Below, piece by piece: positions 36,896 through 45,488 of a stretch of DNA of 64,000 nucleotides. The stretch is from an uncultured Eubacteriales bacterium (lineage in GTDB: Bacteria; Bacillota; Clostridia; Peptostreptococcales; Anaerovoracaceae), in the NCBI GenBank assembly GCA_910583765.1, contig CAJTYS010000005.1, forward strand, positions 62,001 through 126,000. The letters run 5' to 3'. The position numbers were made by a program, and so were the translations under genes. The notes under the pieces are model-generated. The model had not been told where the DNA came from. It made no database searches and saw only the letters and a program-made list of their open reading frames with translations. Every line of letters starts with the position of its first letter. Positions within the stretch are counted from its first letter, which is position 1.

Positions 36896-37804
36896 ATGAC
36901 AGATTTTTTAATGAAACCAAAAATTGATTTCGCCTTCAAGGAAATCATGATGAACGAGCAGGCCAGGATCGGCTTCTTGTCGGCCATGCTGGGCCTGGAT
37001 CCGGAAGACATCCGGGAAACGAAGATTCTGAACACCAATTTGCGGAAGGAACACGAGGATGACAAGCAGGGGATCCTGGATGTGCGGATCTTGCTCAACG
37101 ATGACACGGAGATCGATATCGAGATCCAGCTTTCGCCTTTGAGCGTGTGGGCGGATCGGTCGCTGTTCTACATGGCAAAAATGTTCACAGAGCAGATCCA
37201 TGCGGGCGAAGATTATTCCGCTCTCAAAAAATGCGTCAGTATCAGCATTTTGGACTTCAAGTTGTTCGAGGAGGAGCTGGAGTTTTATTCTTGTTTCCAC
37301 ATCAGGGAAGACACTCGGCACACCTTGTACACGGACAAAATGGAGTTCCATGTCCTGGAGCTTCCGAAACTGCCGGAAGAATTGAAGGAAGACGCAAGCG
37401 ATATCCTGCTGTGGGCGAAATTCATTAATGCGGAACGGAGGGAGGAGTTCGACATGCTGGCCAGCAGAAACAAGTACATCAAGAGCGCCTACGAGCAGCT
37501 GCAGGTCATCAGTCAAAGCACGGAAAAGCGGCTGGAATATGAAGCTCGAGAGAAGGCCATCCGTGACCATAATCAGATGATGTATGAGGCTCGAAGTGAA
37601 GGACTGAAACAAGGTCTTGAGGAGGGCATCAGACAAGGAATTGAACAGGGCCTGGAACGAGGACTTGAGCGAGGGATCCAATCAATGACCACGGATTATC
37701 TGGAAGAAGGCTTTCCAAGAGAAAAGATTTTGGCAAAGCTTCAGCGGCATTTTGACCTGACAGAGACCCAGGCGGAACAGTATTTCCAGCGTTATGCCAA
37801 ATAG
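36896..37804 (+). CDS. Rpn-family PD-(D/E)XK nuclease / transposase-like protein
   Basis: A 302-residue protein starting MTDFLMKPKIDFAFKEIM, the start typical of the Rpn/YhgA family of recombination-promoting nucleases. The catalytic core appears as DKQGILDVRILL followed by IDIEIQL, giving the D and ExQ of the PD-(D/E)XK fold. The C terminus has Gly-rich QGLEEGIRQGIEQG-type repeats. ATG 36896 follows AAAGGAG. It lies directly behind the hairpin array, whose last copy it may have captured as a promoter. A second, diverged relative is at 57908. Confidence 0.85.
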   Translation: MTDFLMKPKIDFAFKEIMMNEQARIGFLSAMLGLDPEDIRETKILNTNLRKEHEDDKQGILDVRILLNDDTEIDIEIQLSPLSVWADRSLFYMAKMFTEQIHAGEDYSALKKCVSISILDFKLFEEELEFYSCFHIREDTRHTLYTDKMEFHVLELPKLPEELKEDASDILLWAKFINAERREEFDMLASRNKYIKSAYEQLQVISQSTEKRLEYEAREKAIRDHNQMMYEARSEGLKQGLEEGIRQGIEQGLERGLERGIQSMTTDYLEEGFPREKILAKLQRHFDLTETQAEQYFQRYAK

Positions 37805-37817
37805 ATGATTTCCCCTC

Positions 37818-37846
37818 TTGCGCCTCGCCGCCTTCTATGCTACAAT
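37818..37846 (+). promoter_or_regulatory. Promoter of the ABC-F leader
   Basis: TTGCGC at 37818-37823, 17 bases, TACAAT at 37841-37846. The start would be near 37853, giving a leader of about 415 bases before the ABC-F start. Confidence 0.75.
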
Positions 37847-37880
37847 GCAAAAGAAATCAAAAAAGAACTGAGGTGAAAAG

Positions 37881-37901
37881 ATGCGTAATTTTTCTTGCTA
37901 A
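37881..37901 (+). CDS. Six-codon leader peptide upstream of the ABC-F gene
   Basis: ATG 37881 follows GAGGTG at good spacing and encodes MRNFSC then TAA. Short leader peptides that sense ribosome stalling precede many ABC-F antibiotic-resistance genes, and a terminator lies between this ORF and the structural gene. Confidence 0.6.
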   Translation: MRNFSC

Positions 37902-38198
37902 CAACAACATGCACAGCAGCCAAGAACATGCGAAGACATGCCTGCGGGTTTACCAAACCCCATGCCTTCCTTTTTCATGCCGCCCCTGCGGAGGCGTACC
38001 GTGTTTTGCTGTGCGGTCAGCAGAAAAGTTACCATCGACCCTTTTTTCATCACAGAGGAAACAGCGTCTTAGCGATGCCGCCGGAATACGCGGCACAAGG
38101 GCTATGATCATGCGCTTGCTTTGACACCACTGGAAACCCATGGAGAACCATCCAGTCCACCCAGCACAGACGCAAGCTGCCCCCTGTATGTCTACAAG

Positions 38199-38230
38199 CC
38201 GCAGAAGGAACTTTTCTGCGGTTTTCTTAG
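38199..38230 (+). terminator. Attenuator-type terminator upstream of the ABC-F gene
   Basis: CCGCAGAA pairs with TTCTGCGG around a short loop, followed by TTTTCTT, only 40 bases before the ABC-F ATG. Because it sits inside the leader it would block expression unless disrupted. Confidence 0.75.
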
Positions 38231-38269
38231 TTTATGCAGAAACAGGACACATACAGGAGGTGGTGCATC

Positions 38270-39739
38270 ATGTCACAAATCAATGTGAGCAATTTGACGT
38301 TTGCCTACGAAGGCAGCTACGACACTATTTTTGAAAATGTTTCCTTCCAGATCAACACGGACTGGAAACTAGGGTTCATCGGTAGAAACGGACGGGGAAA
38401 GACGACTTTCCTCAATCTGCTGCGGGGAAAACATCCTTATCAAGGCAGCATTTCAGGGACCCTGCCATTTGACTATTTTCCCTTTGAGATTCAAGATCCA
38501 GAGCAATTTCCCATGGATTTTTTAGAGCAGAGAGCGCCTTTATGGAAGATCAAACGGGAACTGTCCCTGATGCAAGCGGATGAAGGCATTTTGTACAGGC
38601 CCTGGTACACCCTATCGGGAGGTGAGAAAACCAAAATCATGATCGCTGCTCTTTTCGCAGAGGAAGTGGGATTCCCGCTCATCGATGAACCCACCAACCA
38701 TTTGGACATCCAGGCCAGGCGGAAAATGGGCGCATATTTAGAAAAAAAGAAAGGATTCATCTTGGTTTCCCACGACAGGCTCCTTTTGGACCAATGCGTG
38801 GATCACATCTTGTCCATTAACAAGACAAACATCCAAGTACAACAGGGGAATTTTTCCACATGGAACGAAAATCGTCTGCGGCGGGATGCCTTTGAGCAAA
38901 CAGAAAATGAAAAACGCCGGCGGGAGATCGGGCGGCTGGAGCAAGCGGCAAAGCAAGCGGCGGTCTGGTCCGATCAGGTGGAAAAAACAAAGAATGGGCA
39001 GAAAGTGTCAGGCATAAAACCGGACAAAGGCCATATCGGGGCAATGGCGGCAAAGATGATGAAGCGATCCAAGGGCATTGAAAACCGCCGTCAAACAGCG
39101 GTCCAGGAAAAGGCACAGCTGCTGAAAAATCTGGAGACCACCTTTCCATTGAAACTAGAACCCCTGAAATATCAATCAAATCGGTTAATAACGATAGATA
39201 AGCTGCGGGTCTACTATGACAGCGAACCCGCCTGCCCGTCAGTGACCTTTACCGTGGACCAGGGAGATAGGATCGCGCTGTCAGGAAAAAATGGGTGCGG
39301 AAAATCCAGCGTGTTAAAATTGATCGTAGGGGAGGAGCTGAGATTCACAGGCCAGATTCACAAGGGGAGCCAATTAAAAGTTTCCTACGTGCCCCAAGAC
39401 ACCAGCAGTTTGTCCGGCAGTCTCGCGGATTATGCCAAAACCTGCGGCATTGACGAAAGCCGTTTCAAGGCTATCCTCAATAAAATGGATTTCAGTCAGA
39501 CCCAATTGGAGAAAAATATGGAGGATTTCAGCCAAGGACAGAAAAAGAAGGCCCTGCTCGCCCGCAGCCTTTGTGAAGAGGCCCATCTGTACATTTGGGA
39601 CGAGCCGCTGAATTACGTGGATGTTTTTTCCCGCATGCAGATCGAAGAATTGCTGTTGGCATTTGAGCCCACGATGGTCTTTGTGGAGCATGACGAGGCC
39701 TTCACAGAAAAGATCTGTACTAGAAAAATAGAGCTATAG
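38270..39739 (+). CDS. Lsa-type ABC-F ribosomal protection protein
   Basis: A 489-residue protein with two ABC domains and no membrane segment. Walker A motifs are GRNGRGKT and GKNGCGKS, signatures LSGGEKTK and FSQGQKKK, Walker B regions PLIDEPTNHLD and WDEPLNYVD. The N-terminal NTDWKLGFIGRNGRGKTT and FILVSHDR resemble Lsa proteins, which dislodge lincosamides, streptogramin A and pleuromutilins from the ribosome. The interdomain linker is long and basic, as in resistance members. ATG 38270 follows AGGAGG. The leader peptide and attenuator support drug-induced expression. A housekeeping ABC-F is less likely; the drug range is unknown. Confidence 0.87.
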   Translation: MSQINVSNLTFAYEGSYDTIFENVSFQINTDWKLGFIGRNGRGKTTFLNLLRGKHPYQGSISGTLPFDYFPFEIQDPEQFPMDFLEQRAPLWKIKRELSLMQADEGILYRPWYTLSGGEKTKIMIAALFAEEVGFPLIDEPTNHLDIQARRKMGAYLEKKKGFILVSHDRLLLDQCVDHILSINKTNIQVQQGNFSTWNENRLRRDAFEQTENEKRRREIGRLEQAAKQAAVWSDQVEKTKNGQKVSGIKPDKGHIGAMAAKMMKRSKGIENRRQTAVQEKAQLLKNLETTFPLKLEPLKYQSNRLITIDKLRVYYDSEPACPSVTFTVDQGDRIALSGKNGCGKSSVLKLIVGEELRFTGQIHKGSQLKVSYVPQDTSSLSGSLADYAKTCGIDESRFKAILNKMDFSQTQLEKNMEDFSQGQKKKALLARSLCEEAHLYIWDEPLNYVDVFSRMQIEELLLAFEPTMVFVEHDEAFTEKICTRKIEL

Positions 39740-39767
39740 GTAGGGCTTTTCGGTGATTTCAGTGGAT

Positions 39768-39810
39768 CGAAGGCGCGGTCAACATGACATGCGCTAGACT
39801 GCGCCTTCGA
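39768..39810. terminator. Inverted repeat between convergent ABC-F and LysR genes
   Basis: TCGAAGGCGC pairs with GCGCCTTCGA across 23 bases, between convergent genes; the right arm lies inside the last codons of the LysR gene. No T run, so termination is only likely. Confidence 0.5.
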
Positions 39811-40687
39811 TGAGGTCTAGAAAACAGGAAAGCGCTTCGTTGGCAATATCAGCGTTCCATGCAGCGATCAGATCAATGCTGGAATGGTCCCCAGTCAAGG
39901 GAACAAAGCGGAGCTCCTTGGCCTCAAGCAGGCCCTTTGCCACATAATCCGGCAGCACGGCCATGCCCATGTCAGCAGCGACCATGAGCAAAATGCTTTC
40001 CACATCGCCGCAGACCTTTGTGGAATGAGGGGAAAACTCCCCTGACAATTCTCCCCACAGCTGTCTTTCAGGCAGGCCGCTTCCCATCAGCAGCATGTCC
40101 TGCTCAATCAGCTGAGAAGCTTCCAGCTGCCTGTGCCCTGCCAGAGGGTGAGAAGGATGCATTGCCGCGAACAAGGGGCAAGTCTGGATCTTTTTCTTCA
40201 AAAGTCCGTGAGGGCCAGAGGCATCGCTGCGCAGACTCTGGAAATCCAGTGTAAAGATCAGATCGTATTTTTGTTCAAGGAGTTCCTGCTGCAATTCCTC
40301 TGGATTTCTCCGGTGGCAGGAGATAGAGACATTGGGGAATTTCTCGTGAAAATCGTGGAGCCACAGAGAGAGCCCGGACCGCTCGTACCCTTTGATGTAG
40401 CCGATCTCCAGGTTTCCCCAGACTCCCGTGGACGCTAGCCTGGCCCGTTCCACGGCAATCGCGGTCCGTTCCAGGATGGCTCGGGCCTCTGCCAGGAATG
40501 TACGTCCAGCAGGCGTGATAGAAACGTGATGACTGGTCCGAAAGAACAAAGTGGTCCGCAGTTCTGTTTCCAGAGCTTTGATCTGCTGGGTGATGGTAGT
40601 TTGAGAAACATACATTTTCGCAGCGGCTTTTGTGAAATTCAGCTGCTCTGCCACGGCGATAAAGTATTCTAATTGGCGAAGTGTCAT
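39794..40687 (-). CDS. LysR-family transcriptional regulator
   Basis: A 297-residue regulator with the N-terminal winged HTH (MTLRQLEYFIAVAEQLNFTK, SQTTITQQIKALE) and a C-terminal periplasmic-binding-protein-like effector domain. It is transcribed divergently from ptb-iorA-iorB-buk with 174 bases between starts, the classic layout for a LysR controlling its neighbour. The effector is probably a metabolite of the 2-oxo-acid or acyl-CoA pathway, by inference only. Confidence 0.92.
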   Translation of the reverse strand: MTLRQLEYFIAVAEQLNFTKAAAKMYVSQTTITQQIKALETELRTTLFFRTSHHVSITPAGRTFLAEARAILERTAIAVERARLASTGVWGNLEIGYIKGYERSGLSLWLHDFHEKFPNVSISCHRRNPEELQQELLEQKYDLIFTLDFQSLRSDASGPHGLLKKKIQTCPLFAAMHPSHPLAGHRQLEASQLIEQDMLLMGSGLPERQLWGELSGEFSPHSTKVCGDVESILLMVAADMGMAVLPDYVAKGLLEAKELRFVPLTGDHSSIDLIAAWNADIANEALSCFLDLIEGAV

Positions 40688-40770
40688 CAGAAGGCCTCCT
40701 TATCTGGCTCCGATTTTGGATTTGATCGCTTTGCGATTGGTATTACTTATTGTACCACATGTTTTTTGTA

Positions 40771-40800
40771 TTGGAAGAATGTAAATTATGGTATTATAAT
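40771..40800 (+). promoter_or_regulatory. Promoter of the ptb-iorAB-buk operon
   Basis: TTGGAA at 40771, 18 bases, TATAAT at 40795-40800, in the divergent gap with the LysR gene. A possible opposing -10 (TACAAT, minus strand) lies at 40748-40753. Confidence 0.65.
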
Positions 40801-40861
40801 AAGAATAACAAATGAAAGGCGAAAAACATGGCCGCAGCCAGCGAAAAAAGGAGAAAGAAAA

Positions 40862-41764
40862 ATGGAGTACCAATGTTTTGATCAAATCATCGAAAAGTGC
40901 AGAGCAAGGGAATCGGCAAAAAAGATCGCAGTGGCAGGCGCAGCGGATGAACATGTGCTAAAAGCTGTCATTGACGCGGACCAGGCCGGCATTGCGTCTC
41001 CTATCCTCATCGGAGAGGAAAGCAAAATCAAGGGTCAGCTAGCGGCGCTTGGCAAACAGGGAGACCGCTATCCCATCGCACATGCCCAGACAACCCAGGA
41101 ATGCGGTGAAAAAGCCGTGGAACTGGTGAAAGAAAAAAGGGCGGATTTCATTATGAAAGGCATGGTGGACACCAAGGACGTTTTGAAGCCTCTGGTCAAA
41201 AAAGAAAACGGATTGCACACAGGCCGGGCCATGAATGTGTTTTCCTACAACGAAGTCCCACAGATGAGCCACATGCTGGCCTTGGCAGACGGCGGCATGA
41301 TCCCTTATCCAACTCTGGAGCAAAAAAAAGACATCATCCTAAATTGCGTGGAGGCCCTGCACAAACTGGGGATCGAGCGCCCCTCCATCGCGGTTTTGGC
41401 CGCAGTGGAAAAAGTCAACCCCAAAATGTCAGAAACCACAGATGCGGCGGCGCTAGTGGAGATGAACAAAAGCGGTGAGATCTCCGGATGTGAGATCGTA
41501 GGGCCGATCTCCTTTGATATTGCCTTTAGCAAAGACATTGCGGAAAGAAAGGGTTATGAATGTCCATACTGCGGAGATTTTGACATGGGCCTGGTGCCTT
41601 CTATGGTGGCGGGAAATCTGATGCACAAAGCCATGATCCTCTGCGGCGGCGCAAAAATGGCGGGCGTCATCGTAGGCGCGAAGGTGCCAGTGGTACTTAC
41701 CTCCAGAGGCGCTTCTTCAGAAGAAAAGTTCGCATCCATGGCACTGGCATCCTTACTTTCGTAA
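40862..41764 (+). CDS. ptb: Phosphate butyryltransferase-type acyltransferase
   Basis: Converts an acyl-CoA and phosphate to acyl phosphate and CoA. The 300-residue length and motifs IAVAGAADEHVLKAV, DFIMKGMVDTKDVLKP, GRAMNVFSYNEVPQ and IVGAKVPVVLTSRGAS are those of Ptb. ATG 40862 follows AAAGGAG; the frame upstream (from 40673) is not used. It is separated from buk by iorA and iorB, so its natural substrate here may be the aryl- or branched-acyl-CoA made by that oxidoreductase rather than butyryl-CoA. Confidence 0.93.
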   Translation: MEYQCFDQIIEKCRARESAKKIAVAGAADEHVLKAVIDADQAGIASPILIGEESKIKGQLAALGKQGDRYPIAHAQTTQECGEKAVELVKEKRADFIMKGMVDTKDVLKPLVKKENGLHTGRAMNVFSYNEVPQMSHMLALADGGMIPYPTLEQKKDIILNCVEALHKLGIERPSIAVLAAVEKVNPKMSETTDAAALVEMNKSGEISGCEIVGPISFDIAFSKDIAERKGYECPYCGDFDMGLVPSMVAGNLMHKAMILCGGAKMAGVIVGAKVPVVLTSRGASSEEKFASMALASLLS

Positions 41765-41802
41765 ACAACTCGAACATAAGAATTATAAATGAGGTGAAAG
41801 AA

Positions 41803-43581
41803 ATGAAACAATTGATGACTGGCGATGAAGCCATCGCAAGAGGGGCGTATGAGGCCGGCGTAAGGCACGCCAGCGCGTATCCAGGGACCCCCAGCACAGA
41901 GATCCTGGAAAATGTAGCAAAGTATGATGAAATCTATGCGGAATGGGCGCCAAACGAAAAGGTGGCCATGGAATCCGCGATCGGCGGAGCCATGGCAGGA
42001 GCCAGATCCATGGCTTCCATGAAACATGTGGGCGTGAACGTGGCCGCGGACCCGCTGATGACCTATGCGTACATGGGCGTCAACGGCGGAACGGTTCTGA
42101 TCACAGCTGACGAGCCGGGCATGTTTTCTTCCCAGAACGAGCAGGACAACAGAAACTACGCTAAAATGGGGAAATTTCCTATGCTGGAACCTGCGGACAG
42201 CCAGGAATGCCTGGACATGATGAAAGCTGCGTTTGACCTTTCAGAGGAATATAATGTCCTGTTCATGATCCGCATGGTCACCCGTGTCTGCCATTCCAAA
42301 TCCTTGGTGGAGATCGGGGAACGCAAAGAAGTGGGCGTAAAAGAGTGGCATCCAGATCCCATGAAATACGTGGCTCTGCCCGCACACTCCAGGATCCTGC
42401 GGGTACAGATCGAAGAACGGATGGAAAAACTAGCCGCATACAGCGAGGATTGCCCATTTAATTACGCAGAAATGGGGGACAGCGAAATCGGCGTGATCGC
42501 CTCCGGCCCAAGCTATTACTATGCGAAAGAAGTGTTTGGCGATAAAGCTTCCTATTTGAAATTAGGCTTCACCAACCCACTTCCTGCCAATCTGATCAAA
42601 GATTTCTGTGGAAAAGTAGACAAAGTCTATGTCATTGAAGAAGATGATCCGTACATAGAAGAATTTTGCAAGACTTTAGGCCTGACAGTCCATGGAAAGG
42701 ACACCTTCCCGCCGTATGGGGAGATGACACCGGATGTTTTGAGAAAATCCTTGACTGGAGAAACTCTGCCAGAAGTGAGCTATGACCGCAGCAAGGTCAT
42801 CGGCAGGCCGCCGACTCTTTGCGCAGGCTGCCCTCACAGAGGCTTGTTCTACAAGTTGGGAAAACGCAAAGACATCATGATCTCCGGTGACATCGGATGT
42901 TACACGCTGGCAGCTGGCGAACCTTATAATGCTATGAATTCCACGGTCTGCATGGGCGCTTCCATATCCGTGGGCCACGGTGCGCAGCAGGTGTTCAACA
43001 GGGCTGGCGTAAAGCGGAAAGTCGTCACTGTGCTGGGAGACTCCACCTTTTTCCATACAGGAGTCGAGTCCCTGATTAATACCGTGTATAACGGCAGCAA
43101 TACCATTAACATCATCTTGGACAATCGGATCACAGGCATGACTGGACACCAGCAGAATCCAGGCTCCGGCTTCACAGTCAAGATGGATCCATCTCCGGTC
43201 ATTGAAATCGAAGGACTGGTGAAAGCGTTGGGAATCAAGCATGTGAAGGTCATTGACCCCAATGATTTAGATGCGGTGGACGCGGCGCTGGACGCTTTCA
43301 TGGACCTGGACGAACCATCGGTGATCATCACCAGATGGCCTTGCGTATTGAAAAAGTTTTCTCAGGCAGACCTGGAAGAGTTCGACGGACTGTTCCAGAC
43401 AAAAGACGTAGTGGATCAGGACAAATGCATCGGGTGCAAGCAGTGCCAGAAAACAGGCTGTCCGGCCCTGAACTTTGACAAAAAGACCAAGAAAGTGACC
43501 ATCCATTCAGCGGACTGCGTTGGCTGTGGCGTGTGCGCCCAGGTTTGTCCGGTGGACGCGATTGTAAAGGAGGAAAAGTGA
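41803..43581 (+). CDS. iorA: Indolepyruvate:ferredoxin oxidoreductase alpha subunit
   Basis: Oxidatively decarboxylates aryl pyruvates to aryl-acetyl-CoA, reducing ferredoxin. The 592-residue fused subunit begins MKQLMTGDEAIARGAYEAG; the ThDP domain has TLCAGCPHRG, GDIGCYTL and GDSTFFHTG; two [4Fe-4S] motifs end the protein (CIGCKQCQKTGCP and CVGCGVCAQVCP). ATG 41803 follows GAGGTG. Fits the IorA family in length and domain order. Confidence 0.95.
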   Translation: MKQLMTGDEAIARGAYEAGVRHASAYPGTPSTEILENVAKYDEIYAEWAPNEKVAMESAIGGAMAGARSMASMKHVGVNVAADPLMTYAYMGVNGGTVLITADEPGMFSSQNEQDNRNYAKMGKFPMLEPADSQECLDMMKAAFDLSEEYNVLFMIRMVTRVCHSKSLVEIGERKEVGVKEWHPDPMKYVALPAHSRILRVQIEERMEKLAAYSEDCPFNYAEMGDSEIGVIASGPSYYYAKEVFGDKASYLKLGFTNPLPANLIKDFCGKVDKVYVIEEDDPYIEEFCKTLGLTVHGKDTFPPYGEMTPDVLRKSLTGETLPEVSYDRSKVIGRPPTLCAGCPHRGLFYKLGKRKDIMISGDIGCYTLAAGEPYNAMNSTVCMGASISVGHGAQQVFNRAGVKRKVVTVLGDSTFFHTGVESLINTVYNGSNTINIILDNRITGMTGHQQNPGSGFTVKMDPSPVIEIEGLVKALGIKHVKVIDPNDLDAVDAALDAFMDLDEPSVIITRWPCVLKKFSQADLEEFDGLFQTKDVVDQDKCIGCKQCQKTGCPALNFDKKTKKVTIHSADCVGCGVCAQVCPVDAIVKEEK

Positions 43582-43583
43582 TC

Positions 43584-44159
43584 ATGACAAAGAACATACT
43601 GCTCACAGGAGTTGGCGGTCAAGGGACCATCCTTGCTGCGAAAATGCTGACCATTGGCCTGATGGAAGCGGGATATGACGTAAAAATGAGCGAGATCCAC
43701 GGCATGAGTCAGCGGGGCGGTGATGTGACCTCCCAAGTACGATACAGCGATGACAAAGTTTACTCTCCAGTGATCGAAAAGGGAACTGCGGATATCATTG
43801 TTTCCTTTGAAAAAATAGAAGCCCTGCGCAGGCTGGATTACTTGAAAGAAGGGGGCATCGTCATCGTGAACACAGAAGAGATCCCGTCCATGACCGTGCT
43901 CACCGGACAGCAGGAATATCCAGAAGACGTGATCGAAGAGATCAAAAGCGCAGCAGGCAGAGTGGTAGAACTGGACGCTTCCCAGAAAGCCCAGGAACTA
44001 GGGACCATAAAAGCAGCCAACGTGATCCTGCTGGGCGCTTTGGTCAAAGCCATGGAGCTGGAGCATATCGATTGGGACGGCATCATCCGCTCCAATGTGA
44101 AAGAGGCCTTTGTCGATTTGAATCTACAGGCCATTAAAGCGGGCATGGCCGCAGTATAG
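43584..44159 (+). CDS. iorB: Indolepyruvate:ferredoxin oxidoreductase beta subunit
   Basis: The gamma-type (CoA/pyruvate-binding) subunit, 191 residues: NILLTGVGGQGTILAAKML, EIHGMSQRGGDV and EKIEALRRLDYL are IorB signatures. ATG 43584 follows AAGGAGG and overlaps the end region of iorA only in other frames. Together with IorA it forms the complete two-subunit enzyme. Confidence 0.95.
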   Translation: MTKNILLTGVGGQGTILAAKMLTIGLMEAGYDVKMSEIHGMSQRGGDVTSQVRYSDDKVYSPVIEKGTADIIVSFEKIEALRRLDYLKEGGIVIVNTEEIPSMTVLTGQQEYPEDVIEEIKSAAGRVVELDASQKAQELGTIKAANVILLGALVKAMELEHIDWDGIIRSNVKEAFVDLNLQAIKAGMAAV

Positions 44160-44169
44160 AGGAAACCAT

Positions 44170-45273
44170 ATGTCTATCAAACAGCTGATTATTAATCCAG
44201 GATCCACCAGCACCAAGCTGGCAGTCTATGAAGATAAAAAAGAAGTCCTCCAAAAATCCATTGTCCATCAGGCAGAAGAACTGGCGGCATGCGGCGGTTT
44301 GTATGAACAGATCCCTCTCAGGCTCCAGGCGATCCAGGCGTTCCTTGCGGAAACCGGCATGGAGCCGCGGGACTTGGACAATATCATGTGTCGGGGCGGC
44401 ATGGTCTGGGGGATCGGCACTGGCGGCTATCGAGTAGGCGATGAACTGGCTGCGGCCCTTGCCAATGAAGAGTACACGTCTCCCCATGCGTCAGCCTTAG
44501 GCGGGCTCCTGGGGAAAAAGCTGGCGGACGAGGCTGGCGTGAACGCGTATATTTACGACGCTGTCACAGCGGCTTCTCTGCCGGACATCGCAAAGGTGAC
44601 AGGGTTTCCAGAGCTGGTGAGAAGATCCAGCTGCCATGTGCTGAACATGCACGCCATGGGCGAACAGTACGCTGTGGATCAAGGTGTTGATTATGAAAGT
44701 CAGAAACTGATCATCGCTCACATGGGCGGCGGCATCAGCTTTTGCGCCATTGATCAAGGGAAGATTATTGACTCCATTGGAGATGACGATGGGCCCTTTT
44801 CCCCAGAGCGGGCAGGCTTTACCCAGATCCTTCCCATCATTAAGATGTGCTACAGCGGCAAATACAGCTATGATGAAATGAAGGCCAAAGTCCGGGGCAA
44901 CGGGGGCTTGAAGGCCTATCTGCACACTGCGGATGCTCGTGAGATCGAAAAGATGATCGCGGACGGAAACGAAAATGCGGCCCTGCTTTACAAGGCCCAG
45001 GCTTACCAGATCGCAAAAGGCATCGGCGAGCTGTCCATCGTACATAAAGGAAAATGCGATGCGATCATTCTCACAGGCGGTTTGGCATATTCCCAAATGC
45101 TGACCGAGATGGTCAAAAGCTATACGGCCTTTATCGCCCCGATCCATGTGTATCCAGGCGAACATGAAATGGAGGCCTTGGCAGCAGGCGGCCTGCGGAT
45201 CATGACCGGCCAGGAACAGGCAAAGGAATTTCGGCTGGAAGACGTGGCTGCCGCAGGGTCTTTGCAAGCATAA
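44170..45273 (+). CDS. buk: Butyrate kinase-type acyl kinase
   Basis: Transfers phosphate from acyl phosphate to ADP, giving ATP and free acid. An ASKHA-fold kinase of 367 residues with LIINPGSTSTKLAVYED, MCRGGMVWGIGTGGYRV, LIIAHMGGGISFC and DAIILTGGLAYS. It closes the operon and completes the route acyl-CoA to acyl phosphate to acid plus ATP. Paired with iorAB, arylacetates or branched acids are likely products, with butyrate also possible. Confidence 0.94.
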   Translation: MSIKQLIINPGSTSTKLAVYEDKKEVLQKSIVHQAEELAACGGLYEQIPLRLQAIQAFLAETGMEPRDLDNIMCRGGMVWGIGTGGYRVGDELAAALANEEYTSPHASALGGLLGKKLADEAGVNAYIYDAVTAASLPDIAKVTGFPELVRRSSCHVLNMHAMGEQYAVDQGVDYESQKLIIAHMGGGISFCAIDQGKIIDSIGDDDGPFSPERAGFTQILPIIKMCYSGKYSYDEMKAKVRGNGGLKAYLHTADAREIEKMIADGNENAALLYKAQAYQIAKGIGELSIVHKGKCDAIILTGGLAYSQMLTEMVKSYTAFIAPIHVYPGEHEMEALAAGGLRIMTGQEQAKEFRLEDVAAAGSLQA

Positions 45274-45278
45274 AAGTG

Positions 45279-45307
45279 TTGACAGTGGCCTCCTAAAGTG
45301 CTACTAT
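45279..45307 (+). promoter_or_regulatory. Strong promoter just after buk
   Basis: A perfect TTGACA at 45279-45284, 17 bases, TACTAT at 45302-45307, starting in the last bases of the region after the buk stop. It would begin a transcript near 45314. Confidence 0.75.
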
Positions 45308-45313
45308 TAATTT

Positions 45314-45440
45314 AGGCAGTTGAGTATGACCCCTTCTGCTATATTATTTAAGATACCATGTACGATATCGGCATGGATGATACTGTAACTATGATTAACC
45401 TTGAGACAGGAGTTTTGTTTAAGCAGAGCTCCTGTTTTTA
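45314..45440 (+). ncRNA. Candidate ~125-nt RNA or attenuated leader
   Basis: The sequence between the promoter at 45279 and a terminator (ACAGGAG/CTCCTGT then TTTTT at 45406-45440) has no convincing ORF and contains a CCATG/CATGG hairpin. It may be a small RNA or a regulated leader for the AAA-ATPase gene at 45489. No known family is recognised. Confidence 0.4.
45406..45440 (+). terminator. Terminator between buk and the AAA-ATPase gene
   Basis: A 7-bp stem ACAGGAG/CTCCTGT with a 16-base loop, followed by a T run. It can end both the ptb-buk transcript and the short transcript from 45314. Confidence 0.8.
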
Positions 45441-45488
45441 AATAGACGCAGTTGAGCCATGTGAAAGCAGGGATGGGAGGATCAGATC

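Noticed and set aside
37837..38124. Overlapping ORFs of 60-95 codons in the ABC-F leader
   Set aside because: Cysteine- and arginine-rich, no family resemblance; the stretch is better explained as a structured regulatory leader.
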